Below, one piece after another: positions 25,021-38,165 of a stretch of 64,000 bases of DNA. Position 1 is the stretch's first letter; every line of letters begins with the position of its first letter. The position numbers were made by a program, and so were the translations under genes. Origin of the DNA: Cryptomeria japonica (Eukaryota; Streptophyta; Pinopsida; Cupressales; Cupressaceae); the NCBI RefSeq assembly GCF_030272615.1, contig NC_081414.1, positions 910,167,009 through 910,231,008 of the forward strand, written 5' to 3'. The notes under the pieces were generated by a model. It had not been told where the DNA came from, searched no databases, and saw only the letters and a program-made list of their open reading frames with translations.

Positions 25021-26019
25021 GTTTGTAATAGACTATTTTTTTGGAATATCAATACAAAGTACCATTTACCAATCGAAAAAAAAAAAGAGTAACCCAAATG
25101 CAATCTCCAATCTTCTTAGTATTGAAATAGCAGGAAGATTCGAAACAATATACCAAAGTAATCTTAATGCAACATGCAAGTAGGAAGGGAACTGATTTTA
25201 TATCACTGTAAAATAGAATTGCATCATAATATTAAAGTATATGTGTCTGATATGTTATATTACAAAAATATGATATCTCTCTCTATCTGATATACATTTT
25301 GAATCCTATATGTATGAAGAAAACCCAATAGAGGCGTCTCTTCATGATGACTCTTTGATATGTTCATGCCACTTTTGGTACTTTTTGCTTCGTCGGCAAT
25401 CTTCTTTCAATCATCTGGGCAATCCTTCATTCTATTTTCTCTTTGGGTTACCTATGTCGAATGCATCTTGGATGGTGATTATCAGAATTGTTTTAACTAT
25501 CAGCATATCAAAAAATTATATGCCTGACTTCATAAGTTATCCTGATGAATTTTTTTCCATCAACTCTTCCTTTTGCTATAAGTTATTCCGATAGAGGTAT
25601 TTAGTCGAGAGTGTGCTATCGGAGTAGCTATTCTATTGTTATTACATATACTCATTTTTGGGATAAGTTGTTCTATTGGATTATAGATAATCCATTATTT
25701 CGATTTCATTAGCTATACTGATAGGGGTATCATCTTCATTTTCCTTCATCACCATAATTTTTACCGATATCAGCTCCTCAGTCATAAGTGCATAATCAGG
25801 ATAGTTCCCTTGATATCATCTGTTTATCTATCATCAGGATAGTTTTAGTGATCACAACCTTGTTCATGTGCTATTCTGACTTCATTGGTTATTTTGATGG
25901 ACCTGCATAATGCATCCTCTTGTATTTTCTTTTGTCAAGATAACTTACACCATCTGGATAACTTTTTGAACTTACCTCGATCTCATATTTTATTCCAACA
26001 AGACTTGTATCGGCATGAT
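25021..26019. other. AT-rich spacer, no gene seen
   Basis: Contains several TATC(G/A)GGATAG and TTATTCTGAT-like short motifs that reappear at 28662-29000. The stretch either side of the solo LTR is therefore probably one older repeat that the LTR split. No supported coding frame. Confidence 0.35.
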
Positions 26020-28656
26020 TGTTGGACACAAGATGCCACTGAGAGGGGGGTTGAATCAACGGTTTCCAAAACTCTTAAACATTTATTCCCAAGAGTGAGT
26101 ATTGATTATCAATGCAAACGCTAAGTAAACCTACCGGTGAGATAAAGCAAGATATAACAGTTCAACCACACAAAGGCACATCTCATGACACCAGTATATA
26201 CGAGGAAAACCCAAGATGGGAAAAACCTCAGTGAGAAAAATTGTTGGATTCTACTGCTCCAACCCAGCCTCACAATGAAAACACTAGCTACAACATTTAG
26301 GGCACCAACCCAAGGAGCACCACCCCTACTGATTTGGGGCACCAACCCAAGGAGCACCAACCCCTACTGATTTTATGGGCACCAACCCAAACAAGCACCA
26401 ACCCCTGCACCAAACTCCAACTCAGTGAGATACAATAGATAAAATCAATATAATAATTATATTCTGGTTACAAATGAATTATGTAACCTCATAGATATGT
26501 CTCTTCACTGGTCCACCTCTACTCTACTCTTGTCGGTTCTCTTCTCACCTTCTCTAACTCTTCCACTACTTGGCCTCTGCCTTGTCTATTCTCTTCTCAC
26601 TCTCTTCCTCTGCTCACCTCTGCTCACTACAACTCCCTTACCAGTTCAAACTCTACAGATTGTCTACCTTTCCACTTGGTTACCGATTACTTCCATAGTG
26701 TCGGTTAAACCCTGCTCAATCCTTTCTTGTTGTTGCTTCTTTCCCACTACTACTACTTTCCTACCAATTCTAAAACTACTGGTTGTCTTGACTTATGCAC
26801 TTCTTACAGCTTACTAGAATCTTAGACCTTTACCAGTTAGTCCCCTGCTAAGCCTTCTTACTGGATGCACCTCCAAATGCTCAGCATCACACCTTCTGGA
26901 AGCATCATCATATCTGATATTCTGCCTGCATACTTATAGTTGAGCTTTCCTTCCAAATTCAACTTCAAAATATTGGCGCACTAGGGTTTCTTCCACTGAT
27001 CGAGAGGAGTATCAGATCCAATCATATCTTGTTCTGCATGAAGATCGACAACCTGCAAGAAGTTGGGCATCACCTATCATATCTTCTTTCTTCCAAGGCA
27101 CATTTTCTATGCTTGGCAAACATGGATAGTTTGACAGCTTGGCACTTGGTCAATCACTACAAATGGTTTACTGGTTTGCATCACCAACTTTGATCTGCAC
27201 CTAGACACTCTACATCGATCGATGCAACCAATCGATCACCTTTGTTCAACCTTCCTTGAGCCGCACACCTCTGCAACACATCCCTTGATTTATGAGGTTT
27301 GCATTTAATATCGATCGACTCTGTAACAATCTCATCGATGAACACTCCATCTATCACTTCATGCATGTCTGCCAGCTTGACTCCATGTGGAACCTTTGTC
27401 TATATCCACCTTAGCTCACTATGTCAGTCTGACTTGGTCATCGATTAATAATGTACAACCGGTATATGCTTCATACTACTAGTTCATCATTGCCTACCGA
27501 CTCTCCAACCCTATCGATATATCTTGCCTTGTTGGTTAACCTTCATACCTTCACCTTCCTTGTGCTGATGGATCATATCAGCCTGGTTGTCACACATACC
27601 AATTCTCATCTTTGTGGTGTCAGTGTATCATATTGATTGGTCATTTCCCTTACAAATCAGCATACTCATCTTCATCTGATGAGAGCCTTTTTCTTGTGCT
27701 CTTTCTTGCATGTCGGTAGCCCTATTTACCAATGGACACTACATCTGCCTTCATGTTGGTAACATGCATAACAATATAATGCAAATAGTCTTCGATTGTC
27801 ATTACATCAATCTGCAACTGCATTCTAGTTGCACTCTCTGTCTACAGGTGAATCTTTCCTTCTCCTTCATCTAACTGGTTCTCCTCTTAGCCAGTTTGTC
27901 AGAGTGATAGACACATCACCCCTTTTCTATTACGGTAGCTCATCTTCTTACTCTGTTGATCAAGTGCACATCTTTGATCTCACATGCTAGAGGCTCACAC
28001 ATATCATCTAGTCTATGCATCTGGTCACCTACCTTTTCTTACACTGACAATCTTATCCTGGAGAGTCATGATGTATGCCATGTATGTTGTGGGACAAGAA
28101 AGGTACTACCATTTACTAGTGGGAAGAATAGACAATTGCACTTCAATTGCCAAACACCAGTGGAGGAGGATCTATGTCACCTGCCAATAATAATGTGACT
28201 TCACTGAGGAGAAGATACATCTTTAACTTGACATATGTCTCAGTACCTTTCCCATATGTCACCTTTGCTCACTGAAGCAGCACACTTTCTATCAACCTTC
28301 TCTTCATCTGGTGGGAGTCCTGCTAGTTGACAACATACTAGCGTATCGGTTGCACTTCTGACCCTTCATTAGTTCATACTACAATAAGCTCTATCGGTCA
28401 CACACTTGTTAGTTCACATCACTAACTAGTCACTTCTCTACCATGCTTGTTCAGCATCAACATGCATACTCACTAACTGGTTCCTTCTTCCCAACACTGA
28501 CATGTAAATCAGTTACTCCAACTTGCTTACCTATTGGCTTCAATGTCCACACTACCGATTGATAACACTGACAGCATATATCCTCCCATACCGGTTGTCC
28601 TTCTTTACTGGTAACATGCTATATCGGTTGACATCAATGACAACACAATGCCAACA
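26020..28656 (-). repeat. Solo LTR, 2637 bp, with target duplication ATGAT
   Basis: Starts TGTTGGACACAAG and ends AATGCCAACA (TGTTGG/CCAACA inverted termini). It is flanked on both sides by ATGAT (26015-26019 and 28657-28661). The stretch near its left end (GAGAGGGGGGTTGAATCA, then GGAAAAACCTCAGTG) matches in style the end of the minus-strand copia LTR at 12556-13454, so it is probably a copia LTR on the minus strand. No internal coding region remains, as expected after recombination between two LTRs. Confidence 0.8.
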
Positions 28657-29180
28657 ATGATGTATCATGAAATGTGTGTGTCGGGATAGTTTACTCTGTC
28701 AGTATTGTAAAATATTGTTTATTCACCTTTGATATCTATTCTGATAGACATCCACATGCTTGGTTTGGTATAGCTATACCAAAATGGTGATATCGGGATA
28801 GTTTGTTCTATCAGAATCACATAGAATTGTTATTCCCCCTTTAGTACTTATTCTGAAAAGCAATCAAGACTTCATGTTCTACATTTCTATCCTGATGTCC
28901 ATGTTCAACACTGATTTATTGGATCGGGTTAGCTATCCTGATATAGGTATCCAACATTGATTTATCAGATTGGAATAGCTATTTCGATATATATGAAATC
29001 TTGATTGGAGAAGGTTATTCTACTGATCTTTCTTAGGTTTATCAAGAATTTTGCATATATCATTAGGCAATAATAGAGACAATATGTGGGATTCTATGTT
29101 AGGTAAAAGAAAATTTTTGTAGCTTCAACCTTTTACCACTTTAAATACAAAATCTTGGTGATCATGTCAGGGGTATTGTT

Positions 29181-30335
29181 TTGAAAATTGTTCCAACAAT
29201 ACCAGGATGGGACCCTGATAAAATTTTCATTTTAGATCAAATAATAAGGCAAGAAGACCCCATGTATGCACAAGAATTTGGAGAACATGGATCCGGTGTC
29301 AGCCCAAGCATAAAATCTTTTTCCGTGTGGTCTAAAGCTCCTAATACAAATAAGGCCATGGTACTACAAGGGGTGGAGCATAAACAGGGTGATGTGGTCA
29401 TTAGAACTCTAGAAGACACAACTACATCAAGGGTTGCTGCCATCTCAATGCATGTCGCTCAATTCACCAAATTGGTTGTGGAAGAGCAAGAAAAGTAACA
29501 TGAAAGGTTCAAGGCCTTACATGTGGCCCTTAATGATGATCATAGACAGCTATTTATTGAAAATACCAAGTTAAAAACATGTGGCATCATCAGTGGGTCC
29601 CAGACCTAAAGAGCTGGAGAAGATGAAAGAGGAATTACAAAAGGCAAAAGATGAGGCTGAGAAAAATTATCTAGAGATTAAGAGATCTACAATTTTGAAG
29701 ATTTCAAGTAGATTCCTAAATAAGATTCATGAGGCTCATGCCTTTTATTCTTTGATGTCACAATTGAGTGACCAAATTGATGAAATTCTTTCATTTTTCA
29801 AGCCTATTAAAACTGCTTGGTTCCCAAAGGGTCGGCAATTAAAGAAATTATTTTAGCAATCAAGAATGACCCCAAGACACCCCAAATTATGGGGGCCACA
29901 TGGAAAAATTATAATTTATTGATCAAAGAGATCCCCCATGTGGAGGAAGAAAAGAAAGCATTGACAGAAAAGATAGGGTCATTTCAGGGCCTACAAAAGT
30001 GGGACATTCCCACAATTTTCACAAAAGAGGGGCATGTAAAAGATCTTGCTACATGAAAAGAGGACTTCAAATCAGCAATAAATGTAGTCCTAGATACATT
30101 GACTAATACACCTAATCAGGAGAATACCTATCATTTGATTATTAATAAAATCATTGTTGTGGATTCTTTATATCATAAGTTTACACTAGAAGCTATCAGT
30201 GTACCGGCTCCTAGGACAAAAGAGGCAATGAGCAAATTGGAGGGCTTGAGGTCTTTTGTTTGGCCAACCAATGAGGTTGAATTTTGGTACAAAAAGTATT
30301 GTTCTTTGCAAGAAGATCAGCCCGAAGATGTGTAA
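29181..30335 (+). pseudogene. Second, diverged coiled-coil reading frame
   Basis: Plus-strand pieces read VPTIPGWDPDKIFILDQIIR, then a coiled-coil segment (ELEKMKEELQKAKDEAEKNY), then SDQIDEILSFFKPIKTAWFP, a frame change near 29850, and the end SFVWPTNEVEFWYKKY before a TAA near 30334. The TAWFP and WPTNEVEFWYKKY parts line up with NKWLP and WPNDDVFQGWSQKY of the frame at 17462-18232, so the two are relatives. About 385 codons remain. Function unknown. It is followed by 1.4 kb (30336-31817) without a supported gene. Confidence 0.45.
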
Positions 30336-31817
30336 TTAAGGCTCTAATAGTTTTTGTGTTTCTTTTTTATTTTTTCCATGTAGGTTATTAATTCAGGCAA
30401 GATGATTGGAAGGCTCAACTACTTTGAACCTGTCCATGTGCATTTTCCCCATCTTCCAAAATCTAAACCCCCATGGTAGTCAGTTCAAGTACAGATAGGA
30501 CTACCTAACATAATTAACCAGGGATGGAGCTCCAGTTTCCAAATTCAATCCTCACATCTACTACAATTAATGAACCATGAAGACTTGCACGTGAGGCAGA
30601 TTTGAAGCTACTTTGGTAGCATTTTTTGTAAATGTAGAAAATAGGATTTGACATGTGTCACAACTTAGCCTAAAGCTTTTTTTTTCTCCCTTGTTATTAT
30701 AAATGGGAATTTAGGGCCATTGTGACTGGATTTCTGAAAATTTAAAAAGTAGTATGTAATATAGGCCAAAAAGGAATATAGAGAAGAGTGAACATTTCCT
30801 TACTACAGATGCCCACTTGAGATGTAAACTTATATTTTGAAGATTAATGGTTGCAAATCATTTTTCTGGTTGTCTCATATTTTTTGTCCATGTGTTGTAT
30901 GAACTTTTATGTTAATGATATTCAAGTTTGTCTTCCTTAAGTAGGAATGTGTAATCTAGATATGGGTCTCTTTTAATGAAAGAGTTAAAGTCTATTTTTC
31001 AGGATTACTACAATGTGTGTTTGACCAAAAATATTACTCATTATATTATGGTTTCCAGAATAGATTGTGCAAGTCATAATATGTTCAAACGTTTAATGAA
31101 TGTATTTCATAGTAAGTGTTGATATTATGTGGGTTAGACTCGGTTTACCCTAGGCAGGCACTGATCAAGTTTAAGTTTTCAGAAACATTCTTATTTCACC
31201 TTTTATATTCCTTGTTTATCTTTTTCATTCTTATTTCACCTTTTATATTTCTACAATAGGAGTAGTTATTATCTTAGATAACTAGTCTCAATGCATGCAT
31301 ATAAGATATAAACTAAGGTTGTAGCCAGAACTGAAATTTTATCCATCTTTCCTTGGTATATTTTCATTGAGACATATGCTAAATATAACAATGTCAACCC
31401 ATGTATGTCTAAATAGCATTAGGAATTGTTATGTTCTACCCACCTTGGTCTTGCAGAACCAGAAGTGCAGGAAACTGTAACCTTGGTGGCTAAGCTGCGT
31501 TCGTTGGCCAAATCTAGCCTTAGACCTATGGATAAGAATGTGGCTAAGACTTTAGGGTTTAGGGATCTGTCGATTTGGGAACCAATAGTATCATCATTTG
31601 ACTTATCTTCATCAATGATGCCACTACTATCAACATTATTAAACTTCACTTTGAATGCATGTTGAAACCTAGTTACTTCACCAAAGTCAATCAGCTCAAC
31701 TAGTTGACTCGAGCAGGTTGGCTTCTAATCTTAAAACCAAGAATTTGGACCTAGTTCATAAGAACTCATAAACAAATCAATTAGAATAGACTCATGAGGT
31801 TTGAAGCCATTAGTAAT

Positions 31818-33023
31818 TGTATCATCCTAAATTGTACTCACTTACAATTTTATCCTTACTTAGGCCTCAATTTTGCATTTCATCCTCTAAGGCCTTAATG
31901 AAGCACTTATTATGCTCACACCCTTCATTCATGTCACCTTTTCACTAGTTCAATCCTCTTGTTTGAGATCTTGGCTTTTAATACTAGGGCACAATACCAT
32001 GGATCAAGACCATGGCACCCACACAATGGACCTAATCAAGATCAGGGCATATACACCCTGGACTCCTCAATTAGGCCCCAAATTGGCCCCTTTAAATAGT
32101 CAAATCCTTAGAGCATGAAATTAGATCACCTGTCAGTTTAGGTCAGAAATGTAATTCAATTTTTGACAAGAAAGTATAAAAGGAGGTCTACCCCTCTCAT
32201 TTGAAACCTAACCTCATTCAAGATCTCAATTTCACTCTAGCAAATTCAAGTGAGCAAGCAATCAGTCTTCTATCAAGCATTGGAGAAGAAGTGAAGTCAA
32301 GATTCAAGCATTGGAGATGACATTCATGTTCTATATTTTATGAAGGAAATCTACATGAAACCCTAATTCCCTGTGAAAACAAACAAAATTTCATTAAAGG
32401 TATATCATTAGTGTTTCATTCATTTTCAGCCTTTCCCTCAAAAGGAAAGTATTTTATTAGTACTTCATTTACATTTTCAATTCAATTTCATGGTTAATTC
32501 AGGAACCAAGGTTTGACCTAATCCAAACCCTTATTCTCAACAATTTCCCTCTTCTTTATGTGTGCACAAAATAGGTATAGAGTTGTGTTTGAGAGGATGG
32601 ATAGGGTTTGCAGAGACAAAGAGGTTTAGCTTTTGACTATGAGAAATTTGGAGGACCATGGAGAATTGATACTACTTGGACCCAAAAAATAAGGCCAAAC
32701 TTCTAGGAACATATATGAATCATCTTCTTCTACTCATATCCAAGTTGGTGGATCTATACAACATCTGTAGCTTATTGTTTCTATCAAATTTCTTTAATAA
32801 TTCACTATCTTTCCCTGTACTTGTCCTAATCTTTTACAATTTAAATTCAATTCAATTTGAGGAGGAAAGAGCCCCATCTAGGAGGCTTTGAATCAGATTA
32901 GAATCTAGATCTATCAAGTCTAGATCTATTATATTCCTCTCCCCTTCAATGTAATGGTTGATTAGGCTTGTTAGTGGTTTTATTATCTTAATTTAACCCT
33001 AACCCTAATTTTTCCATCATCAC
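31818..33023 (+). repeat. 5' LTR of a third Tat-like element (element 4)
   Basis: Proposed from TGTATCATCC at 31818 to ATCACA at 33021-33023. It has a TATA box (TATAAAAGG, 32175-32183) and a primer site immediately after. The TGTA start resembles the LTR starts of elements 1 and 2. The left end is less sure than the right because no partner LTR is present. Confidence 0.55.
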
Positions 33024-33026
33024 ATT

Positions 33027-33042
33027 TTGGTGAACTCGACTT
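33027..33042 (+). other. Primer binding site of element 4
   Basis: TGGTGAACTCGACTTC. The first 13 bases match the primer site of the young element (TGGTGAACCCGAC) at all but one base; after that the two part. It therefore points to the same tRNA with a match of ordinary length. Confidence 0.6.
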
Positions 33043-33599
33043 CTTACACATTAATTTCTAATTTGAGATCTTATATTTGGTTGTTTATGCATTCTCAAAT
33101 TCAAATTTACACTCATAAGTTTTATTTCCAATTGAATTACATAAATTTAGAGGTTAAATTCACAAAAACCCTAATTTATAATTCTAAATTTGAACGTGTG
33201 AAGTGACCTAATTTGGATTCATTGTCTCGAATTTGATTTTTTAAAGATTTAAATTTGTACTCATAAATCTCATTTTCAATTGAAATACATAAATTTAGAG
33301 GTTAAATTCATAAAAAAACCTAATTTATACTTCTAAAATTCACTTGTGGGTTGCATAATTGTTTTAATGTATTTTCAAATATGATCTTTATGATATGTTA
33401 AATGATATGATTTACAGGCATTTATCTTTCAAATTCACAATTCAAATTGCTTAATTAATTGGTTAATCAATCATTTTTACAAAAAATTACATTGTTTAAT
33501 CACAATCTTCAATTCATGCATTCAAATTTCCCTACTTTGTGCATGAGTTTTGTTACCATTTGTCCTACCTACAATATTCTCATGAGAAGAATTTGTATA

Positions 33600-35290
33600 A
33601 TTAAGGCTTCCCAAGGTTTAATTACTAAGGATATGGAGCCTGATTTGAAAAGCTTATTTCATGATCTAATGTTGGTGCTTCATGTAACCCAACAAATGAT
33701 GTCATGTATCCCCATTCTTTTAGTAATTCTCATGATGAGGATAAATCACTAAGGTTACCGTTGACCAATTGGATAAGATAGACAATGGATGAGTCAACAA
33801 TGCCTACAAAGTGAGGCAATCTCATTGATTGAAGGAATAAAAGGAATGGTACAGTGATAAAATTGGTGTTGATTTGTTGCATGGTCTTGCTCATGTTTCT
33901 GAGACTAATAGCATTCCTATCAAAAGTTGTGCTGAAGTCCTTGGTTATACTCAACCCACTAGTCAAGTCAATCATTCTATTCATGTGCCTACATCCTTGC
34001 CTAGTGTGCCTAGATTTACATCTTCTATCATGACTAATTCCACACAAAATGTTAATCCTACACATGTTAGTCATGGGGGAAATCTCATTAATCAATTGTC
34101 TTGTATACCTCCTTCCATGAGCCTTCAATTTATATCCCAATCATCTCTCATGCCCACATATCATATTGTTCCACCTCCTTATTATCAACCTCCACCTACA
34201 TACAATAATGTTACTCCACCATCACAATCTAATGTGTCCAATTTTAATCCATCCACATAAGAAACCATTAATAATCTTTCCCAAACTATTACATCCCTAC
34301 AACATTAATTAGCTTACATTATCCAATTCAAGTTCAATGTGCCTATATTTGATGTAGCGAGCCCATTATCCGAAGACATTGTTTGTGTCGTCCCTTCTAA
34401 ACATATGGAAGTCCCTCAATTGGAGTTATATAATGGAAAAAGTGATCCCTTGACTCATGTGAAAACATTTCAAACTTTGTGTAATGATTTTGCTCATCAC
34501 CAAAGACTTATGGCTAAATTGTTTACTCGAACCATTATGGATAAAGATTTGCAATGGTATTGTTCTTTGTCTCATTATTCTATTAAATCATTTCAACAAT
34601 TAGATAATGATTTTATTCAACAATTTCACAATAATATTGGTCCTAAGATTACTTTGATTGATTTAATTCATTGTAAGCAAGGTGTTACAGAAAAAGTGAC
34701 TGATTTCTTTGGTAGATATAAACATTTGTATTCTTAAATTGCTTATCCTATGTTTGATCATGATGGTCAAAGAATTTTTATTGCTAATTTACAAAAAGAC
34801 ATTAGGGATAAGCCTCTCCTTTTTGAGTTTACTTCCTTTTCATAGTTGTCTACGGTAATTCATAACTATCAGCTTCAAGTGAGTCAATTTGAATCATCTC
34901 CTTCAATGGCTCTGGTTGATAAGAATTGGAGTTCTCAACAATCTTTTGCAAAGTTTAAACTAAACAAGGGATACATCAAGATAAACAACATCAGTACTCA
35001 AGTGGTAGCCATGACATCAGGTGTGGCCCCTTTATCCAAATACTTTAGAAAAGAATTTACTCCTCTTTCTGATTCTTTGCATAGCATAATGTCAAGATTG
35101 CTAAATAATAATGTGTTGAAACGTCCATCAAGCCAATTGATACCTCTAAACCTTTGCCATCTTATCATGATCCCAAAGGCTTTTTCCAATATCACCGCCA
35201 ACCCATTCATGATACTAAAATGTGTTATACCCTAAGGAGTAAGACTCGAGACTTCATTGATAACAATAACATATTAGTAGCTGGTGTGAA
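33600..35290 (+). pseudogene. gag of element 4, broken
   Basis: Pieces in frame 1 from 33874: a Pro/Ser/Asn-rich N-terminal region, then the gag core at 34339-34740 (LELYNGKSDPLTHVKTFQTL, then DKDLQWYCSLSHYSIKSFQQ), which has the layout of the gag core of element 2. Stops at 34258, 34306, 34735 and 34843 are mainly TAA where CAA is likely. Near 35100 reading shifts to another frame with a Cys/His cluster (FQYHRQPIHDTKMC). The sequence stops being gag-like at about 35290; no pol follows. The leader 33043-33600 has no gene. Confidence 0.65.
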
Positions 35291-35439
35291 TGATAAATGT
35301 AAAAAAAATTGTAGCTAATTATTAATGGAAGTTAATTATTGTTGTAGGAAGAAATTTCTAAGCTTAGGTGATCCAGAAGGCTTGGTACATCCAGAATAGC
35401 CAAGGTTTCTTAGACAGAGCTTCCCTCTTCAAGCTCTCC

Positions 35440-36460
35440 AAAGAAGAAGAATGAAATCAAAAGGAGAACCATTGTCTTGGAGTCTGAGGAAGAAGAAGAA
35501 GAAGATGAGAAGTACCGGATACATGTCCAGAAGTCCAAAGGGAAGAAGGCCAAGCAACTGCTCGATGCAGAAAGTTTGTGTGAATCCCTTGCTCAAGGTA
35601 GAAGTCCAAAAGAGGGAGTTAATATGTTTACCAAACCCAATGCTGAAGATCAGAATACCATAATTAAAGCTTTTATAATGTATTGTGCAAAATTTGATGC
35701 TGCAAATGAAGAATATAGGTACATTGTTCCAAAATAATTGTATGAGGACTTGATGAGAGTTAGGAAAATATCTATAGAAGAGGAAAAAACAATTAAAGAC
35801 AATGTACTTAAAGTTGTTGGCTCAACCCTCTCTCTGAAAAATAAGGTCACCTTATTGGAAGTGTGTAAAACTGAGTTGAGATCCAAGAAAAATTTAGATG
35901 ATCTCATGCTTGGTGTACCCAACCCTAAAGAGAAGGTTCAAAAAGAAATTATGGATATAGTTATGTCTATTGCAAAGAACTATGGTATTTTCTCCTCTTA
36001 TTCCGGTACCACCACTAGCATATTTGAGGATGTGCATATTACTATTCTTGAAGACCAAGATGATCTGTCCAACAACCTCATTAATCATCCAATGCATGTG
36101 AACGATGTATCTGCTATGGAAAGTCATGAAGACAATATTATGAGTAGTAAGGATGTCCCTGGAACTTCTGAAGTCCGTCTAGTCAACTCTGGGTCCGACA
36201 AGGGAAAAGAAGTTGTAGGTTCCTTGGATAACCAAATATCTGACAAGGATGAGAAGAACACTGAATGTAATATACCATCAGAAGTGAAGGCAGATATCCT
36301 GGCAAAAGAGTCCAATGTATAGGTATCCATAACTAGTACCAATCCTGGTTCATCTGAAGATGTCTAGAAAAAGATATTTTCTACTCCTTTGATTCTTCCA
36401 CCAATTACATCTTATATGCAATCAGTTGACTTCTCTAATGTTTATCTGAGGTAAAAACTT
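35440..36460 (+). pseudogene. Charged reading frame of unknown function, broken
   Basis: One frame with stops at 35735, 36320 and 36365 encodes roughly 320 residues: a Lys/Glu-rich start (VLESEEEEEEDEKYRIHVQK), a helical middle (TIKDNVLKVVGSTLSLKNKV) and an acidic Ser/Asp-rich end. It runs up to the palindromic LTR piece at 36471, so it may be the 3' accessory frame or gag of a copia-type element. I recognise no domain. Confidence 0.4.
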
Positions 36461-36470
36461 CAGATTGGAT

Positions 36471-36770
36471 TGTTACTACTTGTCAAATTGCCATTAGTTT
36501 TATGTCAAAGTTATACAATATACTCTATTCGATTATCTATTACTAAAATATTCACTCGGTGTAAACCAACTCGGTGTGTCATCTTTGTTGCTCAGTAGAC
36601 ATGTAAAGATACTCGGTAGACAGCTCGATGTATACTACGTTTTGTGACTGCTTTCTTCTGTAACCGACTAGACTATACATACCAACTGAATATTTCGGTA
36701 ATAGATAACCGACTAGAGTATATAGTATAACTTTGACTTAAAACTAATGGCAATCTGATAAGTAGTAACA
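36471..36770. repeat. Palindromic fold-back made from a copia LTR start
   Basis: The first 90 bases (TGTTACTACTTGTCAAATTG onward) are the LTR start in plus sense; the last 90 bases (to AAGTAGTAACA) are the same start in minus sense, with about 120 bases between. The minus-sense part is followed at 36771-36782 by the reverse complement of the polypurine tract AAAAGGGGAGAT. A transcript would form a long hairpin. Confidence 0.65.
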
Positions 36771-38165
36771 ATCTCCCCTTTTGACATTAGTTGAGATGTT
36801 TGACAAAAACTACTTTCAAAGTTATAACTCAATAATCTATATACTTGCAAAATTTGACTATGCTGACAGCATATTTCGGAGTATAACAGGGGGAGTACAT
36901 CAAGCAGAGTAAGTAGAGTATCCAAGAGCAGTAAACCGCACAACATATAGAACAATAAGCAAAATGTTGGCATATGGACACTCCAATGAGACATTGTATG
37001 TGATTGAAGGTTTTGTCATTGATGGCAACCTTGCAATCCTATGGCATTGGCAAGACATCATACCGGCAAAGCATTACATAGGCAAGACAGTCCACCGGCA
37101 CTGGCACAGAAGAAAATATGTATACCAGCACAGAAGCCGATAGGATTTTTGTTATGTAATATTTTGTTTATTATTGTAAGCCGACTTGGCAAATTGTAAA
37201 ATGACTCTTGTATATAAAGGAGATCATTATAGACATTTAAAAAAGTGAGATAGGTGAAAAAAAAGGGCATAAAGAAAATTATTAGGCAGACCTAATGTGC
37301 GAATTATAGGTCAAGGGTATATGTAAAGAACAGAGGAAGAACCGGTATTGAATCTGGAATTGGAGATGCTATTGTAAAGCAGTACAATTAATTGGATTAG
37401 TATAATCCTTATTGTAAGTTAGTGTGACTACCCATTGAGCAGTGAGCTCTAGGCAGTTGGCCTTCCTGCATGTGCAGACCCCTATTGTAAGTAATATTCT
37501 CTTATTGGCCAGTGAGTGAATATTGTGGGTCACAAATCCCACTGAGGTTTTTCCCACACCAGGTTTCCTCATTAAACATCTTGTGTTATGGTGTATTTTT
37601 CATGTGGATATTCTTGATTCTATTTATAGCATTATTTGTTGCATACCAATACACTGTTATATTATGTTCTGCATGTTTTAACTTAAGAAAATCTTATTAC
37701 CGGTCAGATACTGATTCACCCCCCCCCCCCTCTCAATATCTATGGGATCTTTAACACAAAGAACAAGAACAGATCACCAAGCATGCAAAATCAGAATTTT
37801 ATATAGTATGTTGATAAGGGGAGTATATCTGGTATATTATTATTGACTATTGTATATACTGTCAGCATAGTCAAATTTTGCAAGTATATAGATTATTGAG
37901 TTATAACTTTGAAAGTAGTTTTTGTCAAACATCTCAACTAATGTCAAAAGGGGAGATTGTTACTACTTATCAGATTGCCATTAGTTTTATGTCAAAGTTA
38001 TACTATATACTCTAATCAGTTATCTATTACCAAAATATTCAGTCGGTATGTACAGTCTAGTCAGTTACAGAAGAAAGCAATCACAGAATGCAGTATACAC
38101 CTAGTTGTCTACCGAGTATCTTTACATGTCTACTGAGCAGCAAAGATGACACACTGAGTTGATTT
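36560..38165. repeat. Large inverted repeat: two copia 3' ends facing apart
   Basis: 36560-36873 is the reverse complement of about 37862-38165, with few differences by eye. Each arm contains the end of an internal region, a polypurine tract AAAAGGGGAGA and the start of the same LTR. The roughly 1-kb loop holds the solo LTR at 36965-37756. Confidence 0.65.
36965..37756 (+). repeat. Solo copia LTR (792 bp), same family as 12556-13454
   Basis: Starts TGTTGGCATATGGACACT and ends TTTAACA, with the poly-C stretch (13 C) before CTCTCAATATC. No primer site follows and no coding region is attached. The flanks are CAAAA (36960-36964) and CAAAG (37757-37761), a target duplication with one change. It is inverted relative to the copy near 13 kb. 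Confidence 0.7.

Noticed and set aside
31419-31665. Short open frames on both strands near 31.5 kb
   Set aside because: Frames on opposite strands overlap, are short, and show no domain or conserved copy; the stretch is left unassigned.
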